NCBI RefSeq assembly: GCF_002954665.1
Contig: NZ_MSCM01000001.1
Span: 1,762,578 to 1,826,577 of the forward strand
DNA: 64,000 nt
Direction of reading: 5' to 3'
Origin: Polaribacter glomeratus
Lineage (GTDB): Bacteria; Bacteroidota; Bacteroidia; Flavobacteriales; Flavobacteriaceae
Shown here: one piece after another, positions 1-8,039 of the stretch
How the letters are laid out: each line of letters begins with the position of its first letter
Numbering within the stretch: position 1 is the first letter of the stretch
Position numbers and translations under genes: made by a program
The notes under the pieces: model-generated
The model's database searches: none
Told to the model about the DNA's origin: nothing
The model's input: only the letters and a program-made list of their open reading frames with translations

Positions 1-408
1 AGCACTACTAAAATTTCTGCGGATGATTTAACAACCATCACTTTTACATTCTTACCAGTAGAAGCAAATACTAAAAAATTAGATTTAAAAATCTCTGATG
101 TAAAGTTCACCAAAACTGCTGTAGAAAACCAAACTGTTGGTAAAATTGAACAGCTTCAAAATAAATTTATGGCATACCCAAATCCTTCTAAAGGAAATGT
201 AAACGTGCTTTTATTTAGTAAAGTAGATGCAAAAGCAACCGTTTCTTTATATGATGTTACTGGTAAAGAAATCTACAATGCTCCTGTTCAATTAACAACC
301 GGTAAAAATGAAATCGATTTTAACGTAAAAGTAAAACCTGGTATCTTATTCTTAAAAGTGAACAGCAAACAAACAAATTACGGAACCTCTAAAATATTCT
401 TTAGATAA
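1..408 (+). CDS. C-terminal end of a secreted protein with a T9SS type A sorting domain (5' truncated)
   Basis: The reading frame is open from the first base of the window, so the gene starts upstream. The visible part is 135 residues. The first 55 or so (TTITFTFLPVEAN, LDLKISDVKFTKT) look like the last strands of a beta-sandwich domain of unknown type. The final 80 residues form a type A T9SS sorting domain: the opening YPNPSKG motif, the VSLYDVTGKEIY strand, and the ending FLKVNSKQ ... KIFFR. Such domains direct the protein through the outer membrane by the Por/Spr secretion system, where they are normally cut off. The cargo's function cannot be told from this fragment. A strong terminator follows. 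Confidence 0.85.
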   Translation, partial: STTKISADDLTTITFTFLPVEANTKKLDLKISDVKFTKTAVENQTVGKIEQLQNKFMAYPNPSKGNVNVLLFSKVDAKATVSLYDVTGKEIYNAPVQLTTGKNEIDFNVKVKPGILFLKVNSKQTNYGTSKIFFR

Positions 409-430
409 AAATTGCTAATTTATTAATACA

Positions 431-466
431 AAAAAGAGGAACTGTTTTAAGTTCCTCTTTTTTTTT
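431..466 (+). terminator. Rho-independent terminator after the T9SS cargo gene
   Basis: AAGAGGAAC and GTTCCTCTT form a stem around an 8-base loop (TGTTTTAA), followed by a run of T. It lies about 25 bases after the stop codon and separates this gene from pdxH. Confidence 0.85.
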
Positions 467-536
467 GCTATAAAAATATTTTATTCTTTATGATTAAAAA
501 TAAACATTCGTATTTTTACTACTTATAATTCTACAA

Positions 537-1184
537 ATGCAAAAAGACTTAAGTAACTATAGAAAATCTTACGAGAAACAAGAACTTTTAGAAAGTAACT
601 GTCCAGAAAATCCCTTACAATTATTTCAAACATGGTTTTTAAATGCTGATAGTTCTAATTTATTGGATGAAAGTAATGCTATGACTGTTTCATCAATTGG
701 CTTAGATGGGTTTCCAAAAAGCAGAGTTGTTTTATTAAAAAAATATACTTGGGAAGGTTTTATTTTTTATACTAATTATGATTCAGAAAAAGGAAAAGCA
801 ATTGCAAAAAACGGTAATGTTTGTTTGTCTTTTTTTTGGCCAAGTTTAGAACAACAGATTATCATAAAAGGAAAAGCAGAAATTCTAGCAGAAAATTTAT
901 CTGATGGTTATTTCGATTCAAGACCAGACGGAAGTAAATTAGGTGCTTGGGCATCTAACCAAAGTACGGTAGTTTCATCAAGAAAAGAATTGGATGAAAA
1001 CTTAGTATCCTTTGAAAAAAAATTTGAAGGAAAAGAAATTACAAGACCAAAAAATTGGGGAGGTTATTTAGTAAAACCTATTTCTATAGAATTTTGGCAA
1101 GGAAGACCAAATAGAATGCACGATCGAATAAGATATAATTTAGAGAAAGATTTTTCTTGGAAAATAGAACGTTTATCACCTTAA
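537..1184 (+). CDS. pdxH: Pyridoxamine 5'-phosphate oxidase
   Basis: Oxidises pyridoxine or pyridoxamine 5'-phosphate to pyridoxal 5'-phosphate with FMN, the last step of vitamin B6 salvage, in the cytosol. At 215 residues it has the usual length. Family hallmarks are visible: NAMTVSSIGLDGFPKSRVVLLK and GFIFYTNYDSEKGKAI (FMN-binding split barrel), PKNWGGYLVKP, and the C-terminal dimerisation motif EFWQGRPNRMHDR with the ending WKIERLSP. It begins a same-strand series with the SixA-like gene 32 bases downstream and the Ppx/GppA gene after that, so the three may share a transcript. Confidence 0.96.
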   Translation: MQKDLSNYRKSYEKQELLESNCPENPLQLFQTWFLNADSSNLLDESNAMTVSSIGLDGFPKSRVVLLKKYTWEGFIFYTNYDSEKGKAIAKNGNVCLSFFWPSLEQQIIIKGKAEILAENLSDGYFDSRPDGSKLGAWASNQSTVVSSRKELDENLVSFEKKFEGKEITRPKNWGGYLVKPISIEFWQGRPNRMHDRIRYNLEKDFSWKIERLSP

Positions 1185-1216
1185 TTTTTATATTTACAAA
1201 CTTATACTAAAATTGA

Positions 1217-1705
1217 ATGAAAACACTTTATATAGTTAGACACGCAAAATCTTCATGGGAGTATGAAGGAATTGAAGATATTGATAGGCCTTTAAAAAAA
1301 CGCGGAATTAAAGACGCACATTTAATGTCTAAAGTACTGTCAAAACTAGTTTCTAGACCCGATGTTTTTATGTCTAGTAGCGCAAATAGAGCTTTACATA
1401 CTGCTGTTATTTTTTGTGAAAATTTCGAATATCCACTTTCTAACCTAAAAATTAGACGTCAATTATATAGCTTTAGTGATGGTTATTTAGTTAAAACTGT
1501 TAAAGCATTGGATGATGGTTTTAGCTCTGCAATTATTTTTAGCCATGATCATGGTATCAATACTTTTGTAAATAAATTTGGAAGTAAACCTTTAGCTCAT
1601 GTGCCAACTTGCGGTGTTGTAGGTATACAATTTGAAGAAAAACATTGGAAAAACATCAAAAAAGGTAAAACTATTTTAACTGAATTTCCGAAAAATCATA
1701 AATAA
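1217..1705 (+). CDS. SixA-like histidine phosphatase
   Basis: A 162-residue member of the histidine phosphatase (phosphoglycerate mutase-like) superfamily. The catalytic RHAKSSW motif is at residues 8-14, and the DRPLKKRG segment typical of the SixA group follows. The second catalytic histidine is probably in FSHDHGI, a variant of the usual SHNP. SixA removes phosphate from histidine residues of signalling proteins; the substrate here is unknown. The stop codon is 6 bases before the start of the Ppx/GppA gene, so the two are surely co-transcribed. This pair often accompanies polyphosphate kinase in Bacteroidota, but no ppk gene is present here. Confidence 0.88.
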   Translation: MKTLYIVRHAKSSWEYEGIEDIDRPLKKRGIKDAHLMSKVLSKLVSRPDVFMSSSANRALHTAVIFCENFEYPLSNLKIRRQLYSFSDGYLVKTVKALDDGFSSAIIFSHDHGINTFVNKFGSKPLAHVPTCGVVGIQFEEKHWKNIKKGKTILTEFPKNHK

Positions 1706-1711
1706 AAAAGT

Positions 1712-2608
1712 TTGTTAGAAATAAAAAAATACGGAGCAATCGATATTGGGTCAAATGCAATTAGACTATTGGTTTCTAATATTATTGTTAGCGAAGGAAA
1801 AGAACCACAATTTAAAAAATCTGCATTAGTACGTGTGCCAATTCGTTTAGGTGCAGATGCATTTGTTAGTGGAATAATTAGTGAACAAAACACTATAAGA
1901 ATGATTGATGCAATGGAAGCATTTAAATTGTTAATGAAAGTTCATAATGTAGAACGCTACAAAGCATGTGCTACTTCTGCCATGAGAGAAGCAAAAAACG
2001 GTGCAGAAATAGCAGAAAAAATTTTTAAAGAAACAGGTGTTCAAATTGATATTATTGGCGGTAAAGAAGAAGCAGCAATCATTTCATCAACAGATTTAAA
2101 TCAATTAATAGAAGGTAATAATTCTTATTTATATGTAGATGTTGGCGGTGGTAGTACCGAATTTACTATTTTTTCTGAAGGCAAAATACTTATCTCTAAG
2201 TCTTTTAAAATGGGAACTGTTCGTTTGTTAAGCAATAAAAAAACAGTAAATAAAGAAATTTTCTCAAATGTTGAGAAATGGATTAAAAAAAATACCTTAG
2301 GTCTTAAAAACCTCTCATTAATAGGTTCTGGTGGTAATATTAACAAACTTTTTAAAATGTCTGGTAGATTAGAAGGAAAACCTATTTCTTTTATATACTT
2401 AAATGCACAATATCAATTTCTAAAACAAATGAGCTATCAAGACAGAATATCTGAATTAAGCTTAAATCCAGACCGAGCAGATGTTATTGTACCAGCTACA
2501 AAAATATATATATCTGCAATGAAATGGAGTGGCGCAACTAAAATATATGTGCCTAAAATTGGTCTTTCCGACGGAATTATTAAAAGTTTGTATTATAATA
2601 AGTTATAA
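1712..2608 (+). CDS. Ppx/GppA family phosphatase (short exopolyphosphatase type)
   Basis: A 298-residue protein of the actin-like ASKHA fold. The N-terminal phosphate-binding motif is AIDIGSNAIRLLV, and the second is VDVGGGSTEFTIF near residue 143. Family members hydrolyse polyphosphate or pppGpp. This one lacks the C-terminal HD-type domain of the long enterobacterial forms, as is common in Bacteroidota. The start is TTG at 1712, only 6 bases after the previous stop; there is no ATG before the conserved IDIGSN motif, so a non-ATG start is forced. Whether polyphosphate or pppGpp is the real substrate cannot be decided. Confidence 0.88.
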   Translation: MLEIKKYGAIDIGSNAIRLLVSNIIVSEGKEPQFKKSALVRVPIRLGADAFVSGIISEQNTIRMIDAMEAFKLLMKVHNVERYKACATSAMREAKNGAEIAEKIFKETGVQIDIIGGKEEAAIISSTDLNQLIEGNNSYLYVDVGGGSTEFTIFSEGKILISKSFKMGTVRLLSNKKTVNKEIFSNVEKWIKKNTLGLKNLSLIGSGGNINKLFKMSGRLEGKPISFIYLNAQYQFLKQMSYQDRISELSLNPDRADVIVPATKIYISAMKWSGATKIYVPKIGLSDGIIKSLYYNKL

Positions 2609-2614
2609 TTTATA

Positions 2615-2645
2615 TTTAATTTTATAAATGTTTTTAGTACATTTG
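2615..2645 (+). promoter_or_regulatory. Predicted Bacteroidota-type promoter for the OmpA-family gene
   Basis: TACATTTG at 2638-2645 matches the -7 consensus TAnnTTTG exactly. TTTA at 2615-2618, 19 bases upstream, is one mismatch from the -33 TTTG. It starts just after the ppx stop codon and would give a leader of about 40 bases. Confidence 0.5.
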
Positions 2646-2694
2646 GCACGTTGTCAATTAATTAAAAGAAAGGTATTTATTAATGTTTACTAGT

Positions 2695-3795
2695 ATGAAA
2701 AAAATTATATTAAGTTTCGCTTTTTTAATGTTTAGCGCTGTTATTTTGGGTCAAGATTTACCAGAAAACCCAGAACCAGGAAAATGTTATGTTCGCTGTA
2801 AAACTCCAGATATTTGGAAAAATGAAGCTATCAATGTAGCTGTTGCTCCAGAATACAGAACCATAATTTCACATCCTGCAGAATACAGAACTATTCAAGA
2901 AAAAGTCTTAATAAGAGAAGCTGGTGAAGAAATTTTACTGGTTCCCGCTGTTTGGGGTACTCAAGAAGTAACCTATTACGAAAAAGAAGATGGTTCTAAA
3001 ATAGAAGTTAAAAAAGCAATTTTTAATCAGGGTTTTGAAACGGTAGAAGTAAAAGCTGCATCTGCTAGTTGGGCAATGAGCGAAAAAATGCCAGATTGTG
3101 AATCAAGCGATCCTAACGATTGTAGATATTGGTGTTACAAGCCTTTACCAGCAGAATTTAAAACAATGCCCGTAGAGAAATTAGTTAATGACGCGTCTAC
3201 AGCTAAAATACCAGTTTCAGGAGTAAGAAAAACGTACAAAAGAAAAGTTATGGTAAACAAACCAACTACTACACTTGTGCAAACCGAACCAGAATATGAA
3301 ACTATTTCAAAAACGGTATTAGTAAAAGATGCTTATTCAGAAGAAACAATAGTACCAGCAGTTTACAGATCTATAACTAAACAAATTTTAGTTAAAAAGG
3401 GAGGATTAACTTCTTGGAAAGCTGTTGACTGTAAATTAGTAGATAATAACCCTTTACCAATTAACTGGGATTTTTCTAGCGCTACTCTAAATGACGGTGC
3501 AAAAGCAATCATTGATGCAAGATTATTGCCTATTTTAAATGATGGCGTTGCTGTTTTTATTGAATCGCATACAGATATGAGAGGTACAAAAAGCGAGAAT
3601 CAGGAATTATCAGACAACAGAGCAAAAGCAGTTACAGATTACTTAATTTCTAAAGGAATTAACGCTAGTCAATTGTATGCTAAAGGTTTTGGGGAATCTA
3701 GATTATTAAACAAATGTGCTGATGGTGTTGTTTGTTCTGAATCTGAACACTCAGTAAACAGAAGAACAACTTTTAGAGTTGTTAATCAAAAATAA
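2695..3795 (+). CDS. OmpA-family outer membrane protein with an N-terminal repeat region
   Basis: A secreted protein of about 366 residues. It has a signal peptide (MKKIILSFAFLMFS...GQ), a long central region, and a C-terminal OmpA/MotB peptidoglycan-binding domain of about 105 residues (INWDFSS, IESHTDMRGT, LSDNRAKAVTDYL, KGFGES). The central region repeats a theme of the form 'PEYRTI ... VLI.EA ... ILVPAVW/Y', as in PEYRTIISHPAEYRTI, EEILLVPAVW, EYETISKTVLVKDAY and ETIVPAVYRSI. It also has cysteine pairs (CYVRC, CESSDPNDCRYWCY) that could form disulphides in the periplasm. It probably ties the outer membrane to peptidoglycan. An in-frame ATG exists at 2683, but the signal peptide fits the 2695 start better. 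A terminator follows. Confidence 0.85.
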   Translation: MKKIILSFAFLMFSAVILGQDLPENPEPGKCYVRCKTPDIWKNEAINVAVAPEYRTIISHPAEYRTIQEKVLIREAGEEILLVPAVWGTQEVTYYEKEDGSKIEVKKAIFNQGFETVEVKAASASWAMSEKMPDCESSDPNDCRYWCYKPLPAEFKTMPVEKLVNDASTAKIPVSGVRKTYKRKVMVNKPTTTLVQTEPEYETISKTVLVKDAYSEETIVPAVYRSITKQILVKKGGLTSWKAVDCKLVDNNPLPINWDFSSATLNDGAKAIIDARLLPILNDGVAVFIESHTDMRGTKSENQELSDNRAKAVTDYLISKGINASQLYAKGFGESRLLNKCADGVVCSESEHSVNRRTTFRVVNQK

Positions 3796-3816
3796 AAATT
3801 ACCATAAAATATATTT

Positions 3817-3850
3817 AAAAACGAAGCTAAACAGCTTCGTTTTTTTTTTA
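3817..3850 (+). terminator. Rho-independent terminator after the OmpA-family gene
   Basis: ACGAAGCT and AGCTTCGT pair around a 4-base AAAC loop, followed by ten T residues. Confidence 0.88.
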
Positions 3851-4203
3851 CAAAACTTAAAAGAAGAAGACAGTGATTTAAATTAATTTTGAATGAAAGT
3901 AAAAAGTTAATCAAAACTTAATAAAAGAAAGATACTTTTAAAATTGACAGAAATAACTAGCGATTTAAATTAAAACCTAGTTAGATCAGAAAATAAAAAG
4001 ATATGTTCTAATTAGCTGCAAGGGTTAAAACCATCATTAATGATTATTTTTACACACTTTATCAAAAAAATAAATAGGTTTAATATAAATTTAAAAATAT
4101 AAGTGAAACTGATTTATATAAAACATCGCTTTAATTAGAACTACGCCTTTTTACGAATAAAACAAAATTACATTGCTTCGGGTTTATAGTTGATACTAAA
4201 TTT
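3851..4203. other. AT-rich intergenic region, no gene seen
   Basis: About 350 bases between the OmpA-family gene and the convergent thioredoxin gene. I find no open frame, RNA gene or clear hairpin here. Confidence 0.5.
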
Positions 4204-4692
4204 TTAATAGTCGTCTATTTCAGATTGAAGAAAAGGATAATAATAATCAACGATTACATACCCTTTTTTCTCGGCTAATTTTTTACCCCTATGATTTACA
4301 ATCATTAAAGTTGGAAACGCATTTACCTTGTACTTTTTTTGAATAGACTTGTTCTCAATCATCTTTATAGGTGATATGATGTCTAATCTTCTTGGTATAT
4401 CTATTTCTAAGAGAATTAAATTTTTATCTGCTAAATTTTTAAATTTCTCTGTATGAAACAAATTTTTATCTAATATTTTACATGGTCCACACCAATCAGA
4501 TCCTGTAAAATAGATTAAAATAGGTTTTTTTTGTTTTTTAGATTTTTTTAATGCCTCTTTATAAGTTGGCATCCAATTTAGTTTAATTTCAGATGCTTGA
4601 ACAGATTTTTGGATATACGCACCTTCATCTTGCGCAAAATAAACTTGAGTTGTAAACAAATAAATAATAAAAGTGTAAACTATTTTCTTCAT
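4204..4692 (-). CDS. Secreted thioredoxin-family protein
   Basis: A 162-residue protein with a signal peptide (MKKIVYTFIIYLFTTQVYFAQ) and one thioredoxin-like domain. The active site is SDWCGPCKIL, and the cis-proline motif is AFPTLMIV. The preceding strand KPILIYFTGSDWCG is typical of the periplasmic 'thioredoxin_7' type. It probably reduces or isomerises disulphides in envelope proteins; no partner is encoded nearby. It appears to be transcribed alone. Confidence 0.88.
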   Translation of the reverse strand: MKKIVYTFIIYLFTTQVYFAQDEGAYIQKSVQASEIKLNWMPTYKEALKKSKKQKKPILIYFTGSDWCGPCKILDKNLFHTEKFKNLADKNLILLEIDIPRRLDIISPIKMIENKSIQKKYKVNAFPTLMIVNHRGKKLAEKKGYVIVDYYYPFLQSEIDDY

Positions 4693-4815
4693 GATTTAAA
4701 TTCCTTCTTTAAAATTATCAAAAACAATACCAAAATATAAATAATTAAAGTGTGACTTTTTAAATGTTACTGGGTCTTATTATTGTTGAGTATTCTGAAA
4801 ATGGGTATTTCTAAC

Positions 4816-4852
4816 AAAAATCAAAAATGAACCGGTGTTTTTAACATCGGTT
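4816..4852 (-). terminator. Probable terminator overlapping the end of lpxK
   Basis: On the minus strand AACCGATGTT and AACACCGGTT pair (one mismatch in ten) around a short loop, followed by a T-rich tract (CATTTTTGATTTTT). The stem overlaps the last codons of lpxK. Confidence 0.45.
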
Positions 4853-5866
4853 TTCTTGTATATGAGCTTTTATAATAGCATCGAATTTATGCTGATTTTC
4901 TATAAAACTAGTTTCAATTTCTAAGAAAGAAAGCGATTGTATTTTATTTGAAAGTCTGGTATAATCTTTTTCTGTTGTTAAAATCAACTTTTTATCAGCA
5001 TTGATACTTTTGAACTTTTCTTGAATTACTTCTATTTCTTTAGATGAAAAATGATGATGATCTGCGTATTTTAAATGTGTAAACTTAATATTCTTTTCAC
5101 TCAAAAAAGCTATCATCGAATTTGGATTTGCAATTCCGGTTATTAACAAAACTTCAAAGTTTTTTAGTTCGTTTAAACTAATTTCTTGACTTCCAGTTAT
5201 TTTATCCGAATAAGAAATAGTTGTAAAAAAAACTTCTTTGTTAAACTTCTTTAACTTTATTTTAATCTGCTCTTTCTCTTCATTTTTTATATTAAAAGGA
5301 CATTTTGTAACTACAATTACATCAGTTCTCTTTGCTCCTGAGTTACTTTCTCTTAAATTTCCTGTTGGCAATAAAAAATCATCCGTAAATAAATCATCAT
5401 ATTTGGTTAATAAAATATAAAAACTTCCTTTTACCTTTCTGTGCTGATACGCGTCATCTAACAGAACTATTTCTGATGATTTTTGAGCTAGTAAATTAGC
5501 AATACCTTCTACCCTATTTTCATGAACCGCTACATTTATATTTGTGAATTTTTTAAAATATTGTAAAGGCTCATCACCAACATCATTTGCTGTATGTTGA
5601 TTGTTTACCATCAGGAAACCCTTTGTTTTTCGTTTATACCCTCTGCTTAAAACAGCAACTTTAGTCGCGTCTTTTAGCAATCGTATTAAATATTCTATTT
5701 GAGGTGTTTTACCCGTTCCGCCAACACTTAGGTTACCAACAACGATTACTGGAATTTTAAATGAGGTTGATTTAAAAAAATGAACATCAAACAACATATT
5801 ACGAATTGTGGTTACCAAATCGTATAAAATTGCAAAAGGAAATAATAAAAATCGTATTAATTTCAT
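4841..5866 (-). CDS. lpxK: Tetraacyldisaccharide 4'-kinase
   Basis: Phosphorylates the 4' position of the lipid A disaccharide precursor at the inner face of the inner membrane. At 341 residues it has the normal length. The P-loop is in VGNLSVGGTGKTPQ (residues 43-56). Other family motifs are VLSRGYKRKTKG, VGDEPLQY and LLDDAYQHRKV. A hydrophobic N-terminal helix (LIRFLLFPFAILYDLV) is the usual membrane anchor. No other lipid A gene lies beside it. It diverges from the Nif3-like gene. Confidence 0.96.
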   Translation of the reverse strand: MKLIRFLLFPFAILYDLVTTIRNMLFDVHFFKSTSFKIPVIVVGNLSVGGTGKTPQIEYLIRLLKDATKVAVLSRGYKRKTKGFLMVNNQHTANDVGDEPLQYFKKFTNINVAVHENRVEGIANLLAQKSSEIVLLDDAYQHRKVKGSFYILLTKYDDLFTDDFLLPTGNLRESNSGAKRTDVIVVTKCPFNIKNEEKEQIKIKLKKFNKEVFFTTISYSDKITGSQEISLNELKNFEVLLITGIANPNSMIAFLSEKNIKFTHLKYADHHHFSSKEIEVIQEKFKSINADKKLILTTEKDYTRLSNKIQSLSFLEIETSFIENQHKFDAIIKAHIQENRC

Positions 5867-6035
5867 CTTGGTAAAAATACGACAAAAGATTCTCTTAAAG
5901 ACACCTAAGAATTTTATGAAGAATATAAAATAGCTCGTCTTTTATCCTAAACAGATAAAAAATAAAATTCAAGAGAGTAAGAATTTTACAGAAAATTGGA
6001 GTTCAGATATCGAAACTTCTTTCGTTTAAAAATAG

Positions 6036-6043
6036 TAACTTTG
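6036..6043 (+). promoter_or_regulatory. Predicted -7 promoter box for the Nif3-like gene
   Basis: TAACTTTG is an exact match to TAnnTTTG, 20 bases before the ATG. I see no convincing -33 TTTG at the right distance, so only the -7 half is supported. Confidence 0.4.
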
Positions 6044-6063
6044 AAATTATATACATTTTAAAA

Positions 6064-7158
6064 ATGATTATTAAAGACATCACCAATTATATTGAAGAAT
6101 TAGCACCTTTAAACTATGCAGAAGATTTTGACAATGTTGGTTTATTGGTTGGTCGTTACAACACAAAAATTACTGGTGTTTTAGTAACTTTAGATACCTT
6201 AGAGGAAACGGTAGATGAAGCTATTAGCAAAAATTGTAATTTAATTATTAGTTTTCATCCCATAATTTTTAGCGGACTTAAAAAGTTAAACGGCAATTCT
6301 TATGTTGAAAGAGTTGTGTTAAAAGCAATTAAAAATGACATTGCTATTTACGCAACCCACACTGCGCTTGACAATTCTAAAAACGGAGTTTCCGCCAAAA
6401 TGTGTGAAGTTTTAGGTTTAAAGAACACACGTGTTTTAATACCTAAAAAAGGAATTATTAAAAAACTTACTACATATGTGCCAATAATAAATGCAGATGC
6501 TTTAAAAACAGCTCTTTTTGCCTCTGGAGCAGGAAATATTGGCAACTATGACCATTGTTCTTTTACGGTTTTAGGTGATGGAACTTTTAAAGGAAATGAA
6601 AACTCAAATCCTGTTTTAGGTAAAAAAGGAACACTTCACACAGAAAGAGAAGCAAAAATATCTGTAATTTATGAAAGTAAAAATGAAACAGCTATTTTAA
6701 AAGCATTGCAAGAAAATCATCCTTATGAAGAAATTGCCTACGAAATTGTAACCACAGAAAATGTACATCAAGATATTGGGATGGGAATGATTGGCGAATT
6801 GCAATCAGAAATGGATGAAAAAGAATTTTTATTGTATTTAAAACACACAATGAAGACAGATTGTGTGCGTCATTCTGCTTTTATCAACAAAAAAATAAAA
6901 AAAGTGGCCGTTTTAGGTGGTTCTGGAAGTTTTGCTATTTCAAATGCAAAAAAAGCTGGTGCTGATGCTTATGTAAGTGCTGATTTTAAATATCATGAAT
7001 TTTTTACAGCCGAAAACACTATACTTTTGGCAGATATTGGCCATTATGAAAGCGAACAGTTTACAAAAAACCTTTTAGTAGATTATCTTACAAAAAAATT
7101 TAGTAATTTTGCAGTCATTTTATCAGAAAAAAGTACAAATCCTATATATTATATATAA
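6064..7158 (+). CDS. Nif3-like dinuclear metal centre protein (DUF34 / YbgI family)
   Basis: A 364-residue protein of the widely conserved Nif3 family. These form hexameric toroids with a two-metal site; the physiological role is unsettled, though some are annotated as 'GTP cyclohydrolase 1 type 2'. The N-terminal half carries NYAEDFDNVGLLVG and a histidine-rich metal motif (IISFHPIIFSGLKK, ATHTALDNSKNGV). The C-terminal half carries AVLGGSGSFAI and ADIGHYESEQ. About 100 residues between the halves form the inserted PII/CutA-like domain seen in the long version. The next gene starts 2 bases after its stop, a gene pair typical of Bacteroidota. Confidence 0.93.
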   Translation: MIIKDITNYIEELAPLNYAEDFDNVGLLVGRYNTKITGVLVTLDTLEETVDEAISKNCNLIISFHPIIFSGLKKLNGNSYVERVVLKAIKNDIAIYATHTALDNSKNGVSAKMCEVLGLKNTRVLIPKKGIIKKLTTYVPIINADALKTALFASGAGNIGNYDHCSFTVLGDGTFKGNENSNPVLGKKGTLHTEREAKISVIYESKNETAILKALQENHPYEEIAYEIVTTENVHQDIGMGMIGELQSEMDEKEFLLYLKHTMKTDCVRHSAFINKKIKKVAVLGGSGSFAISNAKKAGADAYVSADFKYHEFFTAENTILLADIGHYESEQFTKNLLVDYLTKKFSNFAVILSEKSTNPIYYI

Positions 7159-7160
7159 TC

Positions 7161-7934
7161 ATGGCAAAGAAGAAAGAAGTTTCGATTGAAGAAAAATTAA
7201 GAGCATTGTATGATTTACAATTAATTGACTCTAGAATTGACGAAATTAGAAACGTTAGAGGAGAATTACCTTTAGAAGTGGAAGATTTAGAAGATGAAGT
7301 TGCTGGATTAAACACTAGAATTTCTAATTTATCTAAAGATCTTGCTAATTTAGAAACAGACATCAATAACAAAAAGTTAGCGATTGAAGAATCTAACGGT
7401 TTAATGAAAAAATACGACGAACAACAAAAGAAAGTTAGAAATAACAGAGAATTTGATTCATTGTCTAAAGAAATTGAATATCAAGATTTAGAAATTCAAT
7501 TAGCAGAAAAAAGAATTATAGAATACAAAGCTAAAATTGCTCAGAAAAACGAAGTAATTGACGCTACTAAAGAAAAAATGGCAAAACAAGAAAAACATTT
7601 AGGTCATAAAAAATCTGAATTAAATGCTATTTTAAAAGAAACTGAAAAAGAAGAAAAGCTTTTATTAGAAAAATCTATCGAATATTCTGATTCTATAGAC
7701 GATCATTTACTTTCTGCTTATAACAGAATTAGAACTAAAGTAAAAAATGGTTTAGCTGTTGTTGCCATAGAACGTGGTGCTTCTGGAGGTTCTTATTTTA
7801 CAATTCCACCTCAAGTACAATTAGAAATTGCAAACAGAAAGAAAATTACTATCGATGAGCATAGTGGTCGTATTTTAGTTGATGCTGCTTTAGCTATTGA
7901 AGAAAAAGAGAAAATTGATCAATTATTTGCTTAA
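7161..7934 (+). CDS. Coiled-coil 'C4-type zinc ribbon' family protein lacking the zinc cysteines
   Basis: A 257-residue protein. Most of it (residues 10-185) is a long charged coiled-coil hairpin. The C-terminal part aligns by eye with the family zinc ribbon (usual pattern roughly ERGAC-GGC ... IPPQ ... CEHCGRILV), but here it reads ERGASGGSYFTIPPQ ... TIDEHSGRILVD. The four expected zinc ligands are Ser, Ser, Asp and Ser, so zinc should not bind at this site. Relatives are thought to act in nucleic-acid or protein processing, but the role is unproven. It is co-transcribed with the Nif3-like gene (2-base gap). A bidirectional terminator follows. Confidence 0.88.
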   Translation: MAKKKEVSIEEKLRALYDLQLIDSRIDEIRNVRGELPLEVEDLEDEVAGLNTRISNLSKDLANLETDINNKKLAIEESNGLMKKYDEQQKKVRNNREFDSLSKEIEYQDLEIQLAEKRIIEYKAKIAQKNEVIDATKEKMAKQEKHLGHKKSELNAILKETEKEEKLLLEKSIEYSDSIDDHLLSAYNRIRTKVKNGLAVVAIERGASGGSYFTIPPQVQLEIANRKKITIDEHSGRILVDAALAIEEKEKIDQLFA

Positions 7935-7952
7935 AAAATATTTTAATCATAA

Positions 7953-7987
7953 AAAAAACTCGAAGTTTAAAACTTCGAGTTTTTTTA
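7953..7987. terminator. Bidirectional terminator between convergent genes
   Basis: ACTCGAAGTT and AACTTCGAGT form a perfect 10-base stem with a TAA loop. It is flanked by A7 on one side and T7 on the other, so it can serve both the zinc-ribbon-like gene and the DUF349 gene, which converge here. Confidence 0.88.
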
Positions 7988-8039
7988 TGTAAAATTTTAA
8001 CTGATTGCTATAGGCAGTAGTTAAAATAATTCTAGTAAA

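Noticed and set aside
2643..2658. TTGGCAC resembling a sigma-54 -24 element before the OmpA-family gene
   Set aside because: No TTGC follows at the required spacing (the bases there are CAAT), and the overlapping TACATTTG fits the normal -7 box better.
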